A DNA stretch of 64,000 bases from assembly GCA_948474755.1 (NCBI GenBank), contig CAOLHI010000610.1:496001-560000 (forward strand). Direction: 5' to 3'. A model generated the notes under the pieces. That model did no database searches. It was given only the letters and a program-made list of their open reading frames with translations, and was not told where the DNA came from. The DNA comes from Ctenosaura bakeri (taxonomy: Eukaryota; Chordata; Lepidosauria; Squamata; Iguanidae). The position numbers were made by a program, and so were the translations under genes. Positions 1-9,800 of the stretch are shown here, in pieces. Every line of letters begins with the position of its first letter. Position 1 is the first letter of the stretch.

Positions 1-1
1 T

Positions 2-340
2 TGGCTTCGACCGGCCGACATCCAGGAGGACACCAGAAGGAGGATTGAAGATCTCCCCTTCGACGGTGAAGGCCTATTCAATTCGTCCACAGACGAAGCT
101 TTGGACAATCTCGTCAAGGCGAGACTAACCGCAAAAAAGATTGGGCTGCAGCCGGCCACGCAGACCCGCAGGGCCTCCACCTTCCGACCATCCTGGCGAC
201 GATCTTCCACCTCGTCGTTCCAGCGTTCGGCCCAGTCTGGACAGTCGAGACCGTCCTCCGGCTCATCGGCCAGGCGCACGATTAGGCGGCGCCCGCCTTC
301 GTCGAAGAAGTCCTCCTCCGAGACAAAGTCTCGGTTTTGA
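2..340 (+). CDS. DIRS gag-like ORF, C-terminal part only
   Basis: Frame 2 is open from the window edge to a TGA at 338-340. It encodes about 112 residues: an acidic/basic stretch (RRRIEDLPFDGEGLF) followed by an Arg/Ser-rich tail. Short gag ORFs ending in a basic tail and overlapping the RT ORF are usual in DIRS elements, where the product is thought to bind element RNA. No zinc knuckle is visible in this part. It overlaps the RT ORF from 141 onward in another frame. Assignment rests mainly on position in the element; the N-terminus is outside the window. Confidence 0.6.
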   Translation, partial: WLRPADIQEDTRRRIEDLPFDGEGLFNSSTDEALDNLVKARLTAKKIGLQPATQTRRASTFRPSWRRSSTSSFQRSAQSGQSRPSSGSSARRTIRRRPPSSKKSSSETKSRF

Positions 341-2255
341 CGTGCCTGGCAGGACCCACCAATACCCACTCTTCAGCCTACCATCAGCGCTCGGAGACCG
401 ACCGACTCTCGCTCGACACCTAGCGGAGTGGCAGTATGTCACTACGGACTCTTGGGTGCTTTCCATCGTCCGTCTTGGCTACGCCATCGAGTTTCTCGAT
501 ATTCCTCCTCGCGGCGTTTATTACTCCACGCCGTCGAGTCCGGCCCTCCTGGAAGAGATCCAATCCCTCCTCCAGAAAGGGGCGATCGAGCGGCTCCCGC
601 AAGAGGCCAAGACCACCGGCTTCTTCTCCAGGTACTTCACGGTACCGAAAGCCGACGGTACCCTCCGGCCGATCCTAGACCTCAGAGGGGTGAACTACTA
701 CATCCGCCCCAAAAGGTTCAAGATGGTCACGATACCGTCGATCCTACCCTTCCTACATCGAGGGGACTGGTTCGCCTCCATCGATCTCCGAGACGCATAC
801 TTCCATATCGCCATTCGCCCGCAGCACAGACGGTACCTCCGCTTCGCAGTCGACGACACCTGTTACCAGTACAAGGTGCTGCCGTTCGGACTCTCGACTG
901 CCCCAAGGGTCTTCACCAAGTGCATGGCCCCGGTGGTATCCTACCTGCGGACGAAGGGCGCTTCCGTCTTCCCCTACCTCGACGATTGGCTGTTGGTGGC
1001 GTCCTGCAAACAGAGACTTTACCACGACGTCCACATGACGTTGTCACTCCTGACCCGCCTTGGTCTACGAGTGAATCCGAAGAAGTCCCACCTCGAGCCG
1101 GCGAGGATCTTGGACTTCATCGGGGCGACGCTCGACTCGACCTCCGCCAGGGCGTACCTACCAGAGTCTCGAGCACAAACTTTGATCCGGGCCGCCGCTC
1201 ACGCTCGTACGGCCCCGACGTTATCTGCGAGAAGCGTCCAGCAGCTCTTGGGCTACATGACTGCGACGACCGCTGTGACATATCTCGCCAGGCTGAGAGC
1301 AAGACCTCTTCAACACTGGTTCGTCCGCATATTCGACCCCCTGCGAGACGAACAGACACTCCGACTGCAGCTGCCGGGAGACGTCCGCTCATCCCTCCGA
1401 TGGTGGCAGTCGCGACGCAATCTCATGTCAGGGATGCCTTTCCAACAGCCGACACCGAAGGTGACGGTAACGACCGACGCCTCCCTGTATGGATGGGGTG
1501 CCCACTGCGGCGATCTCAGAGTCCGCGACAGATGGACCGACGACGAGACCGCTCTCCATATCAATGCGCTGGAGCTGCTCGCCGTCTGGAAAGCCCTACG
1601 GGCGTTCCGCCATGCCGTGGCGGGGCGCACGGTCCTGATTCTGACGGACAACACCACCGCCGTCTGCTACATCAACAGACAAGGTGGGACTCATTCCACG
1701 ACCCTGCTCGACATCGCGCTCGGCCTGTGGGAATGGTGCATTCGCCTGCACACGCATCCCGTGGCGGTTCACCTGGCCGGGCAGGAGAACACCACGGCAG
1801 ACGCCCTCAGCAGGGACACCTCATCCCATCACGAATGGTCTCTCTCCGGAGAGGCGTTCAGACTGATTCGGGACCGCTGGGGCGAACCATCGATCGACCT
1901 CTTTGCGACCAGGGAAAACGCGAAGTGTCGCCGATTCTGTTCCAGAGCGGGCCACGATCGTGCCTCCATCGGGGACGCTTTCCAGTTTCCGTGGACCGGG
2001 GAACTCCTCTACGCGTTCCCGCCGTTCCCGCTGCTCGGCCGGACGATATCGAAGATCCTCGCCGACCGAGCCGACGCGATCCTGGTAGCCCCGTACTGGC
2101 CGAGGCAACATTGGTTCGCACCCCTGCTACAAGCCGCACGAGACGACCTGCTCCGGTTGCCACCGACACCGGACCTGCTCTCCCACTCCGGCGGCCGAGT
2201 CCTCCATCCGGACCTGCCACGCCTGGCCCTCCATGCCTGGAGGATATCGCACTAG
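141..2255 (+). CDS. DIRS pol: reverse transcriptase, RNase H and adenine methyltransferase-like domains
   Basis: The 704-codon ORF is uninterrupted. RT fills about residues 145-335: fingers motif with TLRPILDLRGVN, and catalytic YLDD at 279-282, the DIRS version of YxDD, followed by WLLVA. RNase H follows, with candidate metal ligands D446 (TTDAS), E478 (INALELLA), D503 (LTDNTT) and D554 (TADALSR). The C-terminal part (about 565-704) resembles the phage-type N6-adenine methyltransferase domain typical of DIRS pol: IDLFATREN from residue 585 and an FPPF motif at 626-629 in place of (D/N)PPY. The true start is uncertain because the upstream region overlaps gag; the ATG at 141 is only the first in frame. 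The product would copy the element RNA into DNA. Lack of any lesion argues for a recent insertion. Confidence 0.88.
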   Translation: MGCSRPRRPAGPPPSDHPGDDLPPRRSSVRPSLDSRDRPPAHRPGARLGGARLRRRSPPPRQSLGFDVPGRTHQYPLFSLPSALGDRPTLARHLAEWQYVTTDSWVLSIVRLGYAIEFLDIPPRGVYYSTPSSPALLEEIQSLLQKGAIERLPQEAKTTGFFSRYFTVPKADGTLRPILDLRGVNYYIRPKRFKMVTIPSILPFLHRGDWFASIDLRDAYFHIAIRPQHRRYLRFAVDDTCYQYKVLPFGLSTAPRVFTKCMAPVVSYLRTKGASVFPYLDDWLLVASCKQRLYHDVHMTLSLLTRLGLRVNPKKSHLEPARILDFIGATLDSTSARAYLPESRAQTLIRAAAHARTAPTLSARSVQQLLGYMTATTAVTYLARLRARPLQHWFVRIFDPLRDEQTLRLQLPGDVRSSLRWWQSRRNLMSGMPFQQPTPKVTVTTDASLYGWGAHCGDLRVRDRWTDDETALHINALELLAVWKALRAFRHAVAGRTVLILTDNTTAVCYINRQGGTHSTTLLDIALGLWEWCIRLHTHPVAVHLAGQENTTADALSRDTSSHHEWSLSGEAFRLIRDRWGEPSIDLFATRENAKCRRFCSRAGHDRASIGDAFQFPWTGELLYAFPPFPLLGRTISKILADRADAILVAPYWPRQHWFAPLLQAARDDLLRLPPTPDLLSHSGGRVLHPDLPRLALHAWRISH

Positions 2256-3268
2256 ACGATCCCGTGCTCGGTACCGTCCTCGTCGCGGCCAGGAAGGAAT
2301 CCACCCGTCGCAACTATCAATACAAGTGGCGACGCTTCCTGACCTTCGCTAACGAGAGGAGTGAGCCGGTATCGCCCGCGGGGCTCTCGACCGTCCTGCA
2401 CTTCCTCCTGCACCTCCGGCAACAGGGGCTGGCGTTTCCATCCCTGAAGGTGTATCTCTCCGCGATCGTGGCATACCAACCGCCACGATCTGCTGCCTCG
2501 GCCTTCTTCAGGAACGATACCGTTAAGCGGTTCCTGAAAGGACTTCACCATCTCTACCCGCCGGTATCGCCGCCGCTACCGCCGTGGTCCCTCTCGCTGG
2601 TGCTCTCGCAGTTGACGAAGCCGCCCTTCGAGCCGATGGCGACCTCGGATGACAGGCTCTTGACAATGAAAACCGCCTTCCTGGTGGCGGTGACCTCAGC
2701 GAGGCGAGCGGGTGAGATCACAGCTCTTCGTTCCGATGAGCCCTTCACGGTCTTCCACAGGGACAAGGTGGTCCTGAGACCTGACATCTCGTTCCTGCCA
2801 AAGGTGGTGTCCAGTTTCCATCTCAACCAGGACATCATCCTGCCTGCCTTCTTCCCGAGCCCGACGACACCGTTGGAGCGGTCCCTCCACTCCCTGGACG
2901 TGCGTCGGGCATTGGCTTTCTACAAGGACAGGACTGCTTCCTTCCGACAGACGCCGCATCTCTTTGTTTGCTATGGGCGACGTCGGAGGGGCCTAAAAGT
3001 GTCCACCCAGCGCTTCTCCAAGTGGGTGGTGAGGACTATTGAACTGGCGTATGAGCTCGCGAGGAAGCCTCCGCCAGTCCTGCTTCGAGCCCACTCCACC
3101 AGAGCTGTGGCTACTTCTGCGGCCCTCCTGCGAGGAGTTGACCTGCATGAACTCTGCCGTGTGGCGACCTGGTCCCAACCATCGACCTTCGTGCGCCACT
3201 ACAGGCTCGACTGCCGGTCGCGCAGAGATGCCCGGTTTGGACGTGAGGTGTTGGCTTCCGTGCTGTAG
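2252..3268 (+). CDS. DIRS tyrosine recombinase (integrase of the element)
   Basis: Recognisable recombinase sequence begins at about 2252 in frame 2, overlapping the last codons of pol, and ends at a TAG at 3266-3268 (338 residues). The N-terminal part looks like a SAM-like core-binding domain (STRRNYQYKWRRFLTF, then LKVYLSAI). The catalytic part carries the tyrosine recombinase residues: Arg in SARRAGE (about residue 152 from 2252), HSTR (H281, R284), and RHY with the nucleophile Y317. The enzyme inserts the circular DNA intermediate by site-specific-type strand exchange. No obvious start codon exists at the homology start, and the frame is open back to 341, so translation may use an upstream ATG or coupling with pol. 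All catalytic residues are present. Confidence 0.87.
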   Translation, partial: LDDPVLGTVLVAARKESTRRNYQYKWRRFLTFANERSEPVSPAGLSTVLHFLLHLRQQGLAFPSLKVYLSAIVAYQPPRSAASAFFRNDTVKRFLKGLHHLYPPVSPPLPPWSLSLVLSQLTKPPFEPMATSDDRLLTMKTAFLVAVTSARRAGEITALRSDEPFTVFHRDKVVLRPDISFLPKVVSSFHLNQDIILPAFFPSPTTPLERSLHSLDVRRALAFYKDRTASFRQTPHLFVCYGRRRRGLKVSTQRFSKWVVRTIELAYELARKPPPVLLRAHSTRAVATSAALLRGVDLHELCRVATWSQPSTFVRHYRLDCRSRRDARFGREVLASVL

Positions 3269-3338
3269 GACCTGACCCGCCGTCCGACCGGTAAGCTACA
3301 CAGTCTCCTAGTGTATGAAGGCACAGAGACCACGAAGA

Positions 3339-3401
3339 AGAAGAACAGGTTGCTTACCTGTAACTGTGGTTCTTCGAGTGGTCATCTGTGCCATCATACA
3401 C
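3339..3401 (-). repeat. Inner arm of the 63-nt DIRS inverted repeat
   Basis: Reverse complement of 3582-3644 with no mismatch seen by eye. Taken as the part of the internal complementary region that pairs with the right terminus. Confidence 0.9.
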
Positions 3402-3581
3402 ACCCGCCCTTCCTCCCCTCTTCTCAGGTCCCTGTAGGTTCTACGGCGGACGACAGAACTGAGGAGAGACCGTTGCTCGGCGGGAGGAGCATGCGCAGTA
3501 CCGGCGTGGGGGAGGGGTTCCCGCCAAGCGAACAAGCTCTAGAAGTTTCCGAACGCTACCGCGCAGGCGCTAAAGCTCCTA

Positions 3582-3644
3582 GTGTATGATGGCACAGATG
3601 ACCACTCGAAGAACCACAGTTACAGGTAAGCAACCTGTTCTTCT
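3582..3644 (+). repeat. Outer arm of the 63-nt DIRS inverted repeat (right terminus)
   Basis: Perfect complement of 3339-3401. It includes tandem ATGs at 3586 and 3589 and a splice-donor-like site at 3625/3626. The host intron is taken to resume at 3645, 41 bp before the HDAC5 exon. Confidence 0.88.
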
Positions 3645-3685
3645 AGAAGCTGTCCTAACAATAACCTCTCATCCTGTCCTTGCAG

Positions 3686-3897
3686 TTCCTTTGCATGGCC
3701 AGTCCCCTCTGGTGACAGGGGAACGCATTTCCTCTAATCTGCGCTCTGTAAACAAGCTGCCTCGGCACCGACCTCTGAGCCGCACCCAGTCATCGCCACT
3801 GCCCCAGAGCCCTCAAGCACTACAGCATTTGGTTGTGCAGCAACAGCACCAGCAGTTCTTGGAGAAACAGAAGCAGCAGCAGATTCAACTAGGAAAG
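3686..3897 (+). CDS. HDAC5: HDAC5 exon with 14-3-3 site and Gln-rich stretch
   Basis: Acceptor is TGTCCTTGCAG; the exon opens with two bases of a split codon and ends on a complete Lys codon before GTGGGT. It encodes 70 residues with [10 protein letters not shown], equivalent to the Ser498 14-3-3/kinase site of human HDAC5, then a Gln-rich segment. The DIRS element ends 41 bp before the exon. Confidence 0.93.
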
Positions 3898-6800
3898 GTG
3901 GGTAGAGAAGGAGGTGGCTCATTTGGTATTTGCCAGATCAAGGTATGTGCCATACATGGGGGTTTGGATTTCGCAACTCCTGTATGTTAGGCTTCTTATA
4001 TGTTAGATTTTGCAGTTAGTATTACAGCTCTTTATGTTAGAACAGTGGGTAGGAATGAGTGGCTCTCTCCCTTGTCACTCCCACCATGTTGCAAGCTAGT
4101 TTGGGCTATAATCTCCCATCAAATGCCATCCTGCCTTAAGACAGAAGAGTATTCTTATTTATTTCTCTGTTTCCTCTCTGTCCTTCAATAAGCTAAGAGG
4201 AGAAGCAGGTGGAACCAAAGACTCTGCTGGTTATGAAAGGAGCAAAATGGAATGCTGCTTCTTGACTTGCCTGTTTTGGGCCCAGTTGTCTATCACTGCT
4301 AGCAATGGTAGCAAAGTGGAGCTACAGTCTCTTCTTGTGCGTCCTCCCTTCTTGTAGATCATCACCAAGACTGGTGAGCTGCCACGACCACCAACCACGC
4401 ACCCTGAAGAGACCGAAGAAGAGCTGACAGAGCAGCAGGAGCCACTGGGCTTAGGTCTGGGCCAAGGGCCTTTTCTGGTGGATGGGTCAACAGAGAGTGA
4501 GGGAACACAAGATGACCTAGAAGAAGAGGAAAAAGTGGATGAAGAGGAGGAGGAGGAGGTGGTTGAAGAACAGGGCTGTCTACAAGTAAAGGATGAAGCT
4601 GGGGAGAGCAGGCTGGAAGAAGAACAAGAGGTGGAAGAGCTGGGGGTGACCTACAGGCAGGTGAGGATTGCAGTTGTTTGTTCTGCTTTTTCTTTATTTT
4701 TTTTCATGCTACTCTTTAATAATGTAATTTCAGAGTGGCATACAGGTAAAACAATATAAACAATTTCAGATTGAAATCAATACTTTAAACAAGGTAAAAC
4801 CATACAGGCATCCCCTGCTTTTTGACGATCCGTATTTTGACAATCTGCTCTTTCAGCTTCTTTCAGTTATGACCAGAACCCATATATGCAATATGTGGTC
4901 TGCTCTTTCTGCCATGCATCAAACATATGAGTTCTGGTTGTAATTGGAATGGGTTGAAAGAGCAGATCATTGAAAAGCAATCACAATGTCCTTTTTCTCT
5001 CTATTGACTCAATTTGTTTGCATTCTTTCATACAGGCATCCCTTGCTTATTTGTCTGGTTGGGGACCAGACCACTGATGAAAAGCAGAAATTGTCAAAAC
5101 TGGGAAGCCAATCGATTTTGTGCCATCTTTAACAGAAAGATGGTGCTGAGTCAGTTGAGAAAAAAAAGCAGTGCGTAGTCACAGATGTTGTAGAAGTGAC
5201 ACACTATGCACAATTTCTAAGAGAGTCTCAGTGCATCTCTTACAAATTGTGCGCAGTGCGTCACTTACACATTATTTGCAACCATGTGCTCCCTTTTCTC
5301 TCAGTCATCTTGGCACAATTCAGCTTACTAAGGAAAGTTACTTTTTGGGTTACAGCTGCTTGGCTCCCCAACCCAGCATAGCTAGTGGCTGGTGGACTCT
5401 GGCAAGTATTGTCCCAAAAGCAACTTTCCTGACTTCTGCAATAACTACTTTTTGTGATATCCACGTGTAGTCTCCAACTTTGGAGGCAGTATTTTAGTCC
5501 CTAGAAAAGTCATATTGGACCTTTGTTGGAAGCCATTTGACTGCTTTGGATGCTCACCATAATATAGATCTTCATGTCAGGCAGTTTTCATTTGCTGCAG
5601 TTGCAAAAAGATTATAACAAAGGTTCGTGTAATAGGTATTCCAGTAAGTTGCTATCACTGCACTGGTGCTTGGGAGCAATGACAGCAGAGTGCTTTCAAG
5701 TTGTTTCTTGTGATCTTCCTAGATGGCTGCTGTAGGATATGAGATACTATCCTAGTTCTGATCCTAGCAGAGGTCTTCCTGCATTGTTCTGATCCTAGCA
5801 GAGGTCTTCTTGCATTCTATCAAGGAGATGTTGGGTTTAGTCAGTCTTGCCTTTTGAGTAGGGTGGAAGTAAAATCCTTCCAACTCTGTTATTTTGGGGA
5901 ATGGTCAGGTATGGGGTTGGAAGCAGGATGGTGTAGTGTGACCATGAAGAAATAAACTCTGGAGCACTGCCAGATGCACAGGAGAGGAAGTCATCATTGT
6001 TTGCTTCCATCCCTCCCTCATGCCATTCATTTGAGATAGCTGTAGTAGAGTCTCCAAAAGGGAGAGTGACTCATCTCCCATCCCAGAGCTATTCTTTCGT
6101 CTCTCTCCTGCCCTTGTTTTCTCTGCATCCTTTCTCCTCTGCATCATCCTCCAGTATGAGTCATCTTGTCTTCCTTTTCATTCTTTCATTTCTTTTTGTG
6201 CACCTAAATATTTCATCAGCTCCACACTGAAATGTGTATTTGGTAGCCAGACGAAAGTCTCTGTTTGCAGAAGAATGGAGATTTGGTAAAGAAATCAGAA
6301 AAAGGGATAGTGTTGGTGGTGAGGAGAGAGTTGAGAAGAGAGAGTGCCAAATGAAGTTTGACAAGTAGCTTAGAGGACAGCATGTATGTTCCATGGAGGC
6401 TGTTGGTAGAATGTTCTGTAAGAGTTTGGGAAAACTCTTCATATGATTGCCTAAAGAGTTTCAGTGTAATTTACAAAGCTAATTTGGAATTGGATCACTG
6501 CATCATAGTAATGTGTGAATGCAGGGCTGATTAAAAAAGCAATGTGATTTGTTCCAGTATTTTGCAAACTTGATTTGCAGAATGGCCATACCACTGATGA
6601 CCAAATCTTAAAAACTTCTGCATTGATTTGCCTAGATCAGGCTGTAGACATGTCCCTACAGTAGGCAACAGTGGCCTTCCAGCTGTTGTTGGAGTGCAAC
6701 TTCCTCATCATTGGCTGTGTTGGTGAAGGTTGATGGTAATTGCAGTCAGACAACATGTGGAGGGCCAGAGTTCCCTTCTACTCCTCTAGATTATGAGTAG

Positions 6801-9800
6801 CTTTGTGTTGCCTGCTGTTTTCCACAGTCAGAGTTGTCACTCCAGAGAGTCGGTCTCTGGTCAGTAGATCCAAATGAGAAGAAAACAGAATTTGACAAAA
6901 CATTGTGAATAAGTTGCTGATGGTATGAAACTGTATGGCAGTGGAACAGGCTGTTGAAGAAAGTGTCAGATTCTCTTTTGCTAGATGGTTTTATACAGAG
7001 CCATTACTGTAGTAATGGATTCCTTCCATAAATATAGGGACCTAGATGACATTTAAGGATCCTTCCAACTCCTATGAGTCTATGAATGCATATTCAATTT
7101 CACACATTGCAATCATGATGACAGTTGGACAGGGGCTAAAACCTAGTAGTAAAACCAAGACAGATCAGAGAGATTGCTGGACAAGGTCCAGCCCAGCTAT
7201 ATATTCATCTCCATGATGCTGCAAGCTTAGAATCCAGTCTCATAATTCAGCATCCTAAGAATATCAGCTTTCACAGCTTTGAAGTAAATTGCCATCTTTT
7301 TTTGCCCTGGGAATAGACTGGGGAGTGTGTGAACAGCACCTGAGGAATGGAAGCAGAAAATAATTAGGTTTCCATTAGGAAAAGAGAAATTTCAGCACCT
7401 TGCTGGATTCCTTACTTTTCTCTAAAGTTCGTCCAAAATGTTAACAATTGTTTGTAATATATGGAATTTATATGTCCAGAGCACATAATTTGGTTTGCCC
7501 TTGGTGCAGAAATCTTAAGTTTTTTAAGTGCAGAATATTTTTGTTCTGTGTATACTGGGGAAAGTGTTACATAAATGAACTGCTGTAGCACCACACCCTT
7601 CAAGTAGAACTAGCTGTCTCTTGGTACCAGTTAGTTAAGCTAAGCATGGCAGCAGTTTTAAGCTGCTTAAATACCAAGGTAACGAAGCCCTTTGAATGCT
7701 CTTTCTATTTTTCCTTCTCTCCTCCTCCCTTTGTCCAATTTTTGGCAGGTGTTTGCAGATGCACATCAGCTGCGGCCTCTTCAGCTCTACCCGACGCCCC
7801 TAACCATCAGCACTCTGCCCCATCAAGCCCTCAGCCGCACCCAGTCTTCACCTGCCAGCACTAGTCTGAAAAACAATACAACTGAACCCGTGGCCAGTCA
7901 CCTTTTCACTACAGGTAGGAGATGATGCCAGTCCTTCCTCTGAAGTCTGGATGATGCAGGAGGGAACTAATTTCTATGTGGGAATGGCGATATATGTGGA
8001 ATATCCCCATGTAGAAACAGATATAGTTATATGTACCCACACAGTAGCCATGAAAGTTCCTCTTTCAGATGGATGAAGGAAGGGCGTTCTGCTCATGCGC
8101 AGGTGCATTCTTTTCTTTACCTGTTTCAGGTTCTAGAAATAATTAAAATGTAATCAAAGAAAATATAATAAAGCCACAAAATCATAAAAATGGCATGATA
8201 AAAATCAGAAGGATGAAAACTGCATTGAAAAAACATGGGAAAATAGCAAGGTCTTTGGTTTGTACTGAATAGGCAATAAAGCAATCACCAGTTGAATCTC
8301 TCTAAAGACAGCATTCCCCAATGGTGGAGTCACCACTGAGAAGGCCTTCTCTTAGCCATCTGTCACTTCAGAAGGTGAGGGGAACAAAGAAGGGCCCCAG
8401 GTGAATATCAATGCACAGGCATTGTGGAGATATATGATCCTTCAAATAGGAGGATTTTCTCCCATTCCTCTGTTGTGCATTTGGTGTGCAGGAAACTTCC
8501 CTCCACAGTTCTTGTACAGCCCAGAGAATAGGGCATTATTAATTTTACAACTAAAATTTGATTTTCAAATCTGTATGGGGTCTTGAATCATATTATATAT
8601 CAGGTGTCACTTGATCATGTGCAGAATGTATTTTTCCCAGTAAAGAAACTACTATTGGCTCATACATTTGGGTGCTGTGAGGAAAGGCTTTTGACACAGA
8701 GTACAATTTCCAAGATTATTTGTGCTCCAGTAATCAAGCACCATGAGATATTTTGTTTTCCAGCCAACAGTGCCATGATTTTATCAGTTTCTCTTCTTTT
8801 CTACTCTTTCCTCCACTATTCTGCTTTCCTGCCCTATCACAGGTGTAGTTTATGACACTTTCATGCTGAAACATCAGTGTACATGTGGAAACACTAATGT
8901 TCACCCAGAGCATGCTGGGAGGATCCAGAGTATCTGGTCCAGACTACAGGAAACAGGGTTGCTAAGCAAGTGTGAGGTAAGAATTTTCAGAGCAGAGACT
9001 TTCTGCCAGCAGATGGTAAGCAGCTACAAGGGCCGGGTTGTTAAGGTAATCAGATTTTCCAAAATTGATTTATAGTAACAGGAGCCCATACCCAGATCCA
9101 CTGAAAATGAAAGGGAGTCTTTCAGCATCTAAAATATTAACAAATTGATTACGCTATAAGCTTTTTTGGACTAAAATCCACTTCTTATAGTATATAATGC
9201 TTATACCATTAAAATTTTGATTATACAGTCATCTCTGAACCACAGAAAACTATTTTTGTTGTAACAAACTAACATGGCTAGCCCTCTGGAAACAGATTGG
9301 TGAAGAATACCCAAGAAAGTACACAGAAAGACAAAGATACGTCGCTGAATTCAGTTATACTCAGTATCACCAATATAAAGGAGAATGACCACAAAAGGAA
9401 CTATAAAAATAAATCCCACTGGGACCATGTACAAAAGGATCTAGTCTTGGGATTTATAGACATTCTGTTTTCCCTAGAAAGAGTCACTACATACAGGGGA
9501 GAGTCAACCTGCCTATATAATCAGTAATTTCCGTAATTCTGTAGATACCAATAGTGAAGAACAAAAACCGCAATATCCTATTTTGCTTTAGCCTATATAC
9601 AATATGAAAGCCCATGTTCCTGCATGAAAAACATATATGTACTCCATCCTTGCTATCCCAGTAATTTTCAAGCAGGTCACTTTGTTACGTTTTTCATGCA
9701 GGAACGTGTATTGACTTTGTAAGAATGTTGACTTCCCCCTGGGCTGAACATCAATTATGTACTGAACCTTCCTGGGGAAAACATCTATGCAATCTCTTGA

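Larger units (their letters stand above)
1..3644 (+). mobile_element. DIRS-type tyrosine-recombinase retrotransposon, left end outside window
   Basis: The segment holds, in order, a gag-like ORF end, an RT/RNase H/methyltransferase ORF, an overlapping tyrosine recombinase ORF, and a terminal region with perfect complementary arms (3339-3401 and 3582-3644). That order, the recombinase in place of an integrase, and the internal complementary region define DIRS elements, which replicate through a circular intermediate and make no target duplications. It is much richer in GC and CpG than the flanks. Both enzymatic ORFs lack stops or frameshifts, so the copy is probably young. It sits sense-oriented in an HDAC5 intron. 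The left terminal repeat and most of gag lie before position 1. The exact right boundary is inferred from the end of the repeat arm. Confidence 0.9.
3269..3644 (+). repeat. DIRS terminal region: internal complementary region and right inverted terminal repeat
   Basis: The segment after the recombinase stop contains two perfectly complementary 63-nt arms, 3339-3401 and 3582-3644, separated by 180 nt of GC-rich sequence. The inner arm also folds weakly on its own left flank (from about 3309). This fits the DIRS plan, where an internal complementary region templates completion of the terminal repeats and circularisation. The right arm includes ACAG|GTAAGC at 3622-3631, a consensus 5' splice site. 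Confidence 0.85.
4661..7748 (+). other. HDAC5 intron, 3.1 kb, repeat-bearing
   Basis: Holds Tigger-like fragments (about 4797-5280), a 31-bp tandem duplication (5755-5816) and a CR1-like 3' tail (about 6930-7088). The rest shows no recognisable feature. Confidence 0.6.

Noticed and set aside
428..2200. Very long ORF in frame 2 over the pol region
   Set aside because: The translation lacks domain resemblance before about 2252; the pol frame carries the real motifs. Only the part from 2252 is called as coding.
263..3199. Several minus-strand ORFs inside the DIRS element
   Set aside because: Shadows of GC-rich coding sequence with no recognisable motifs.
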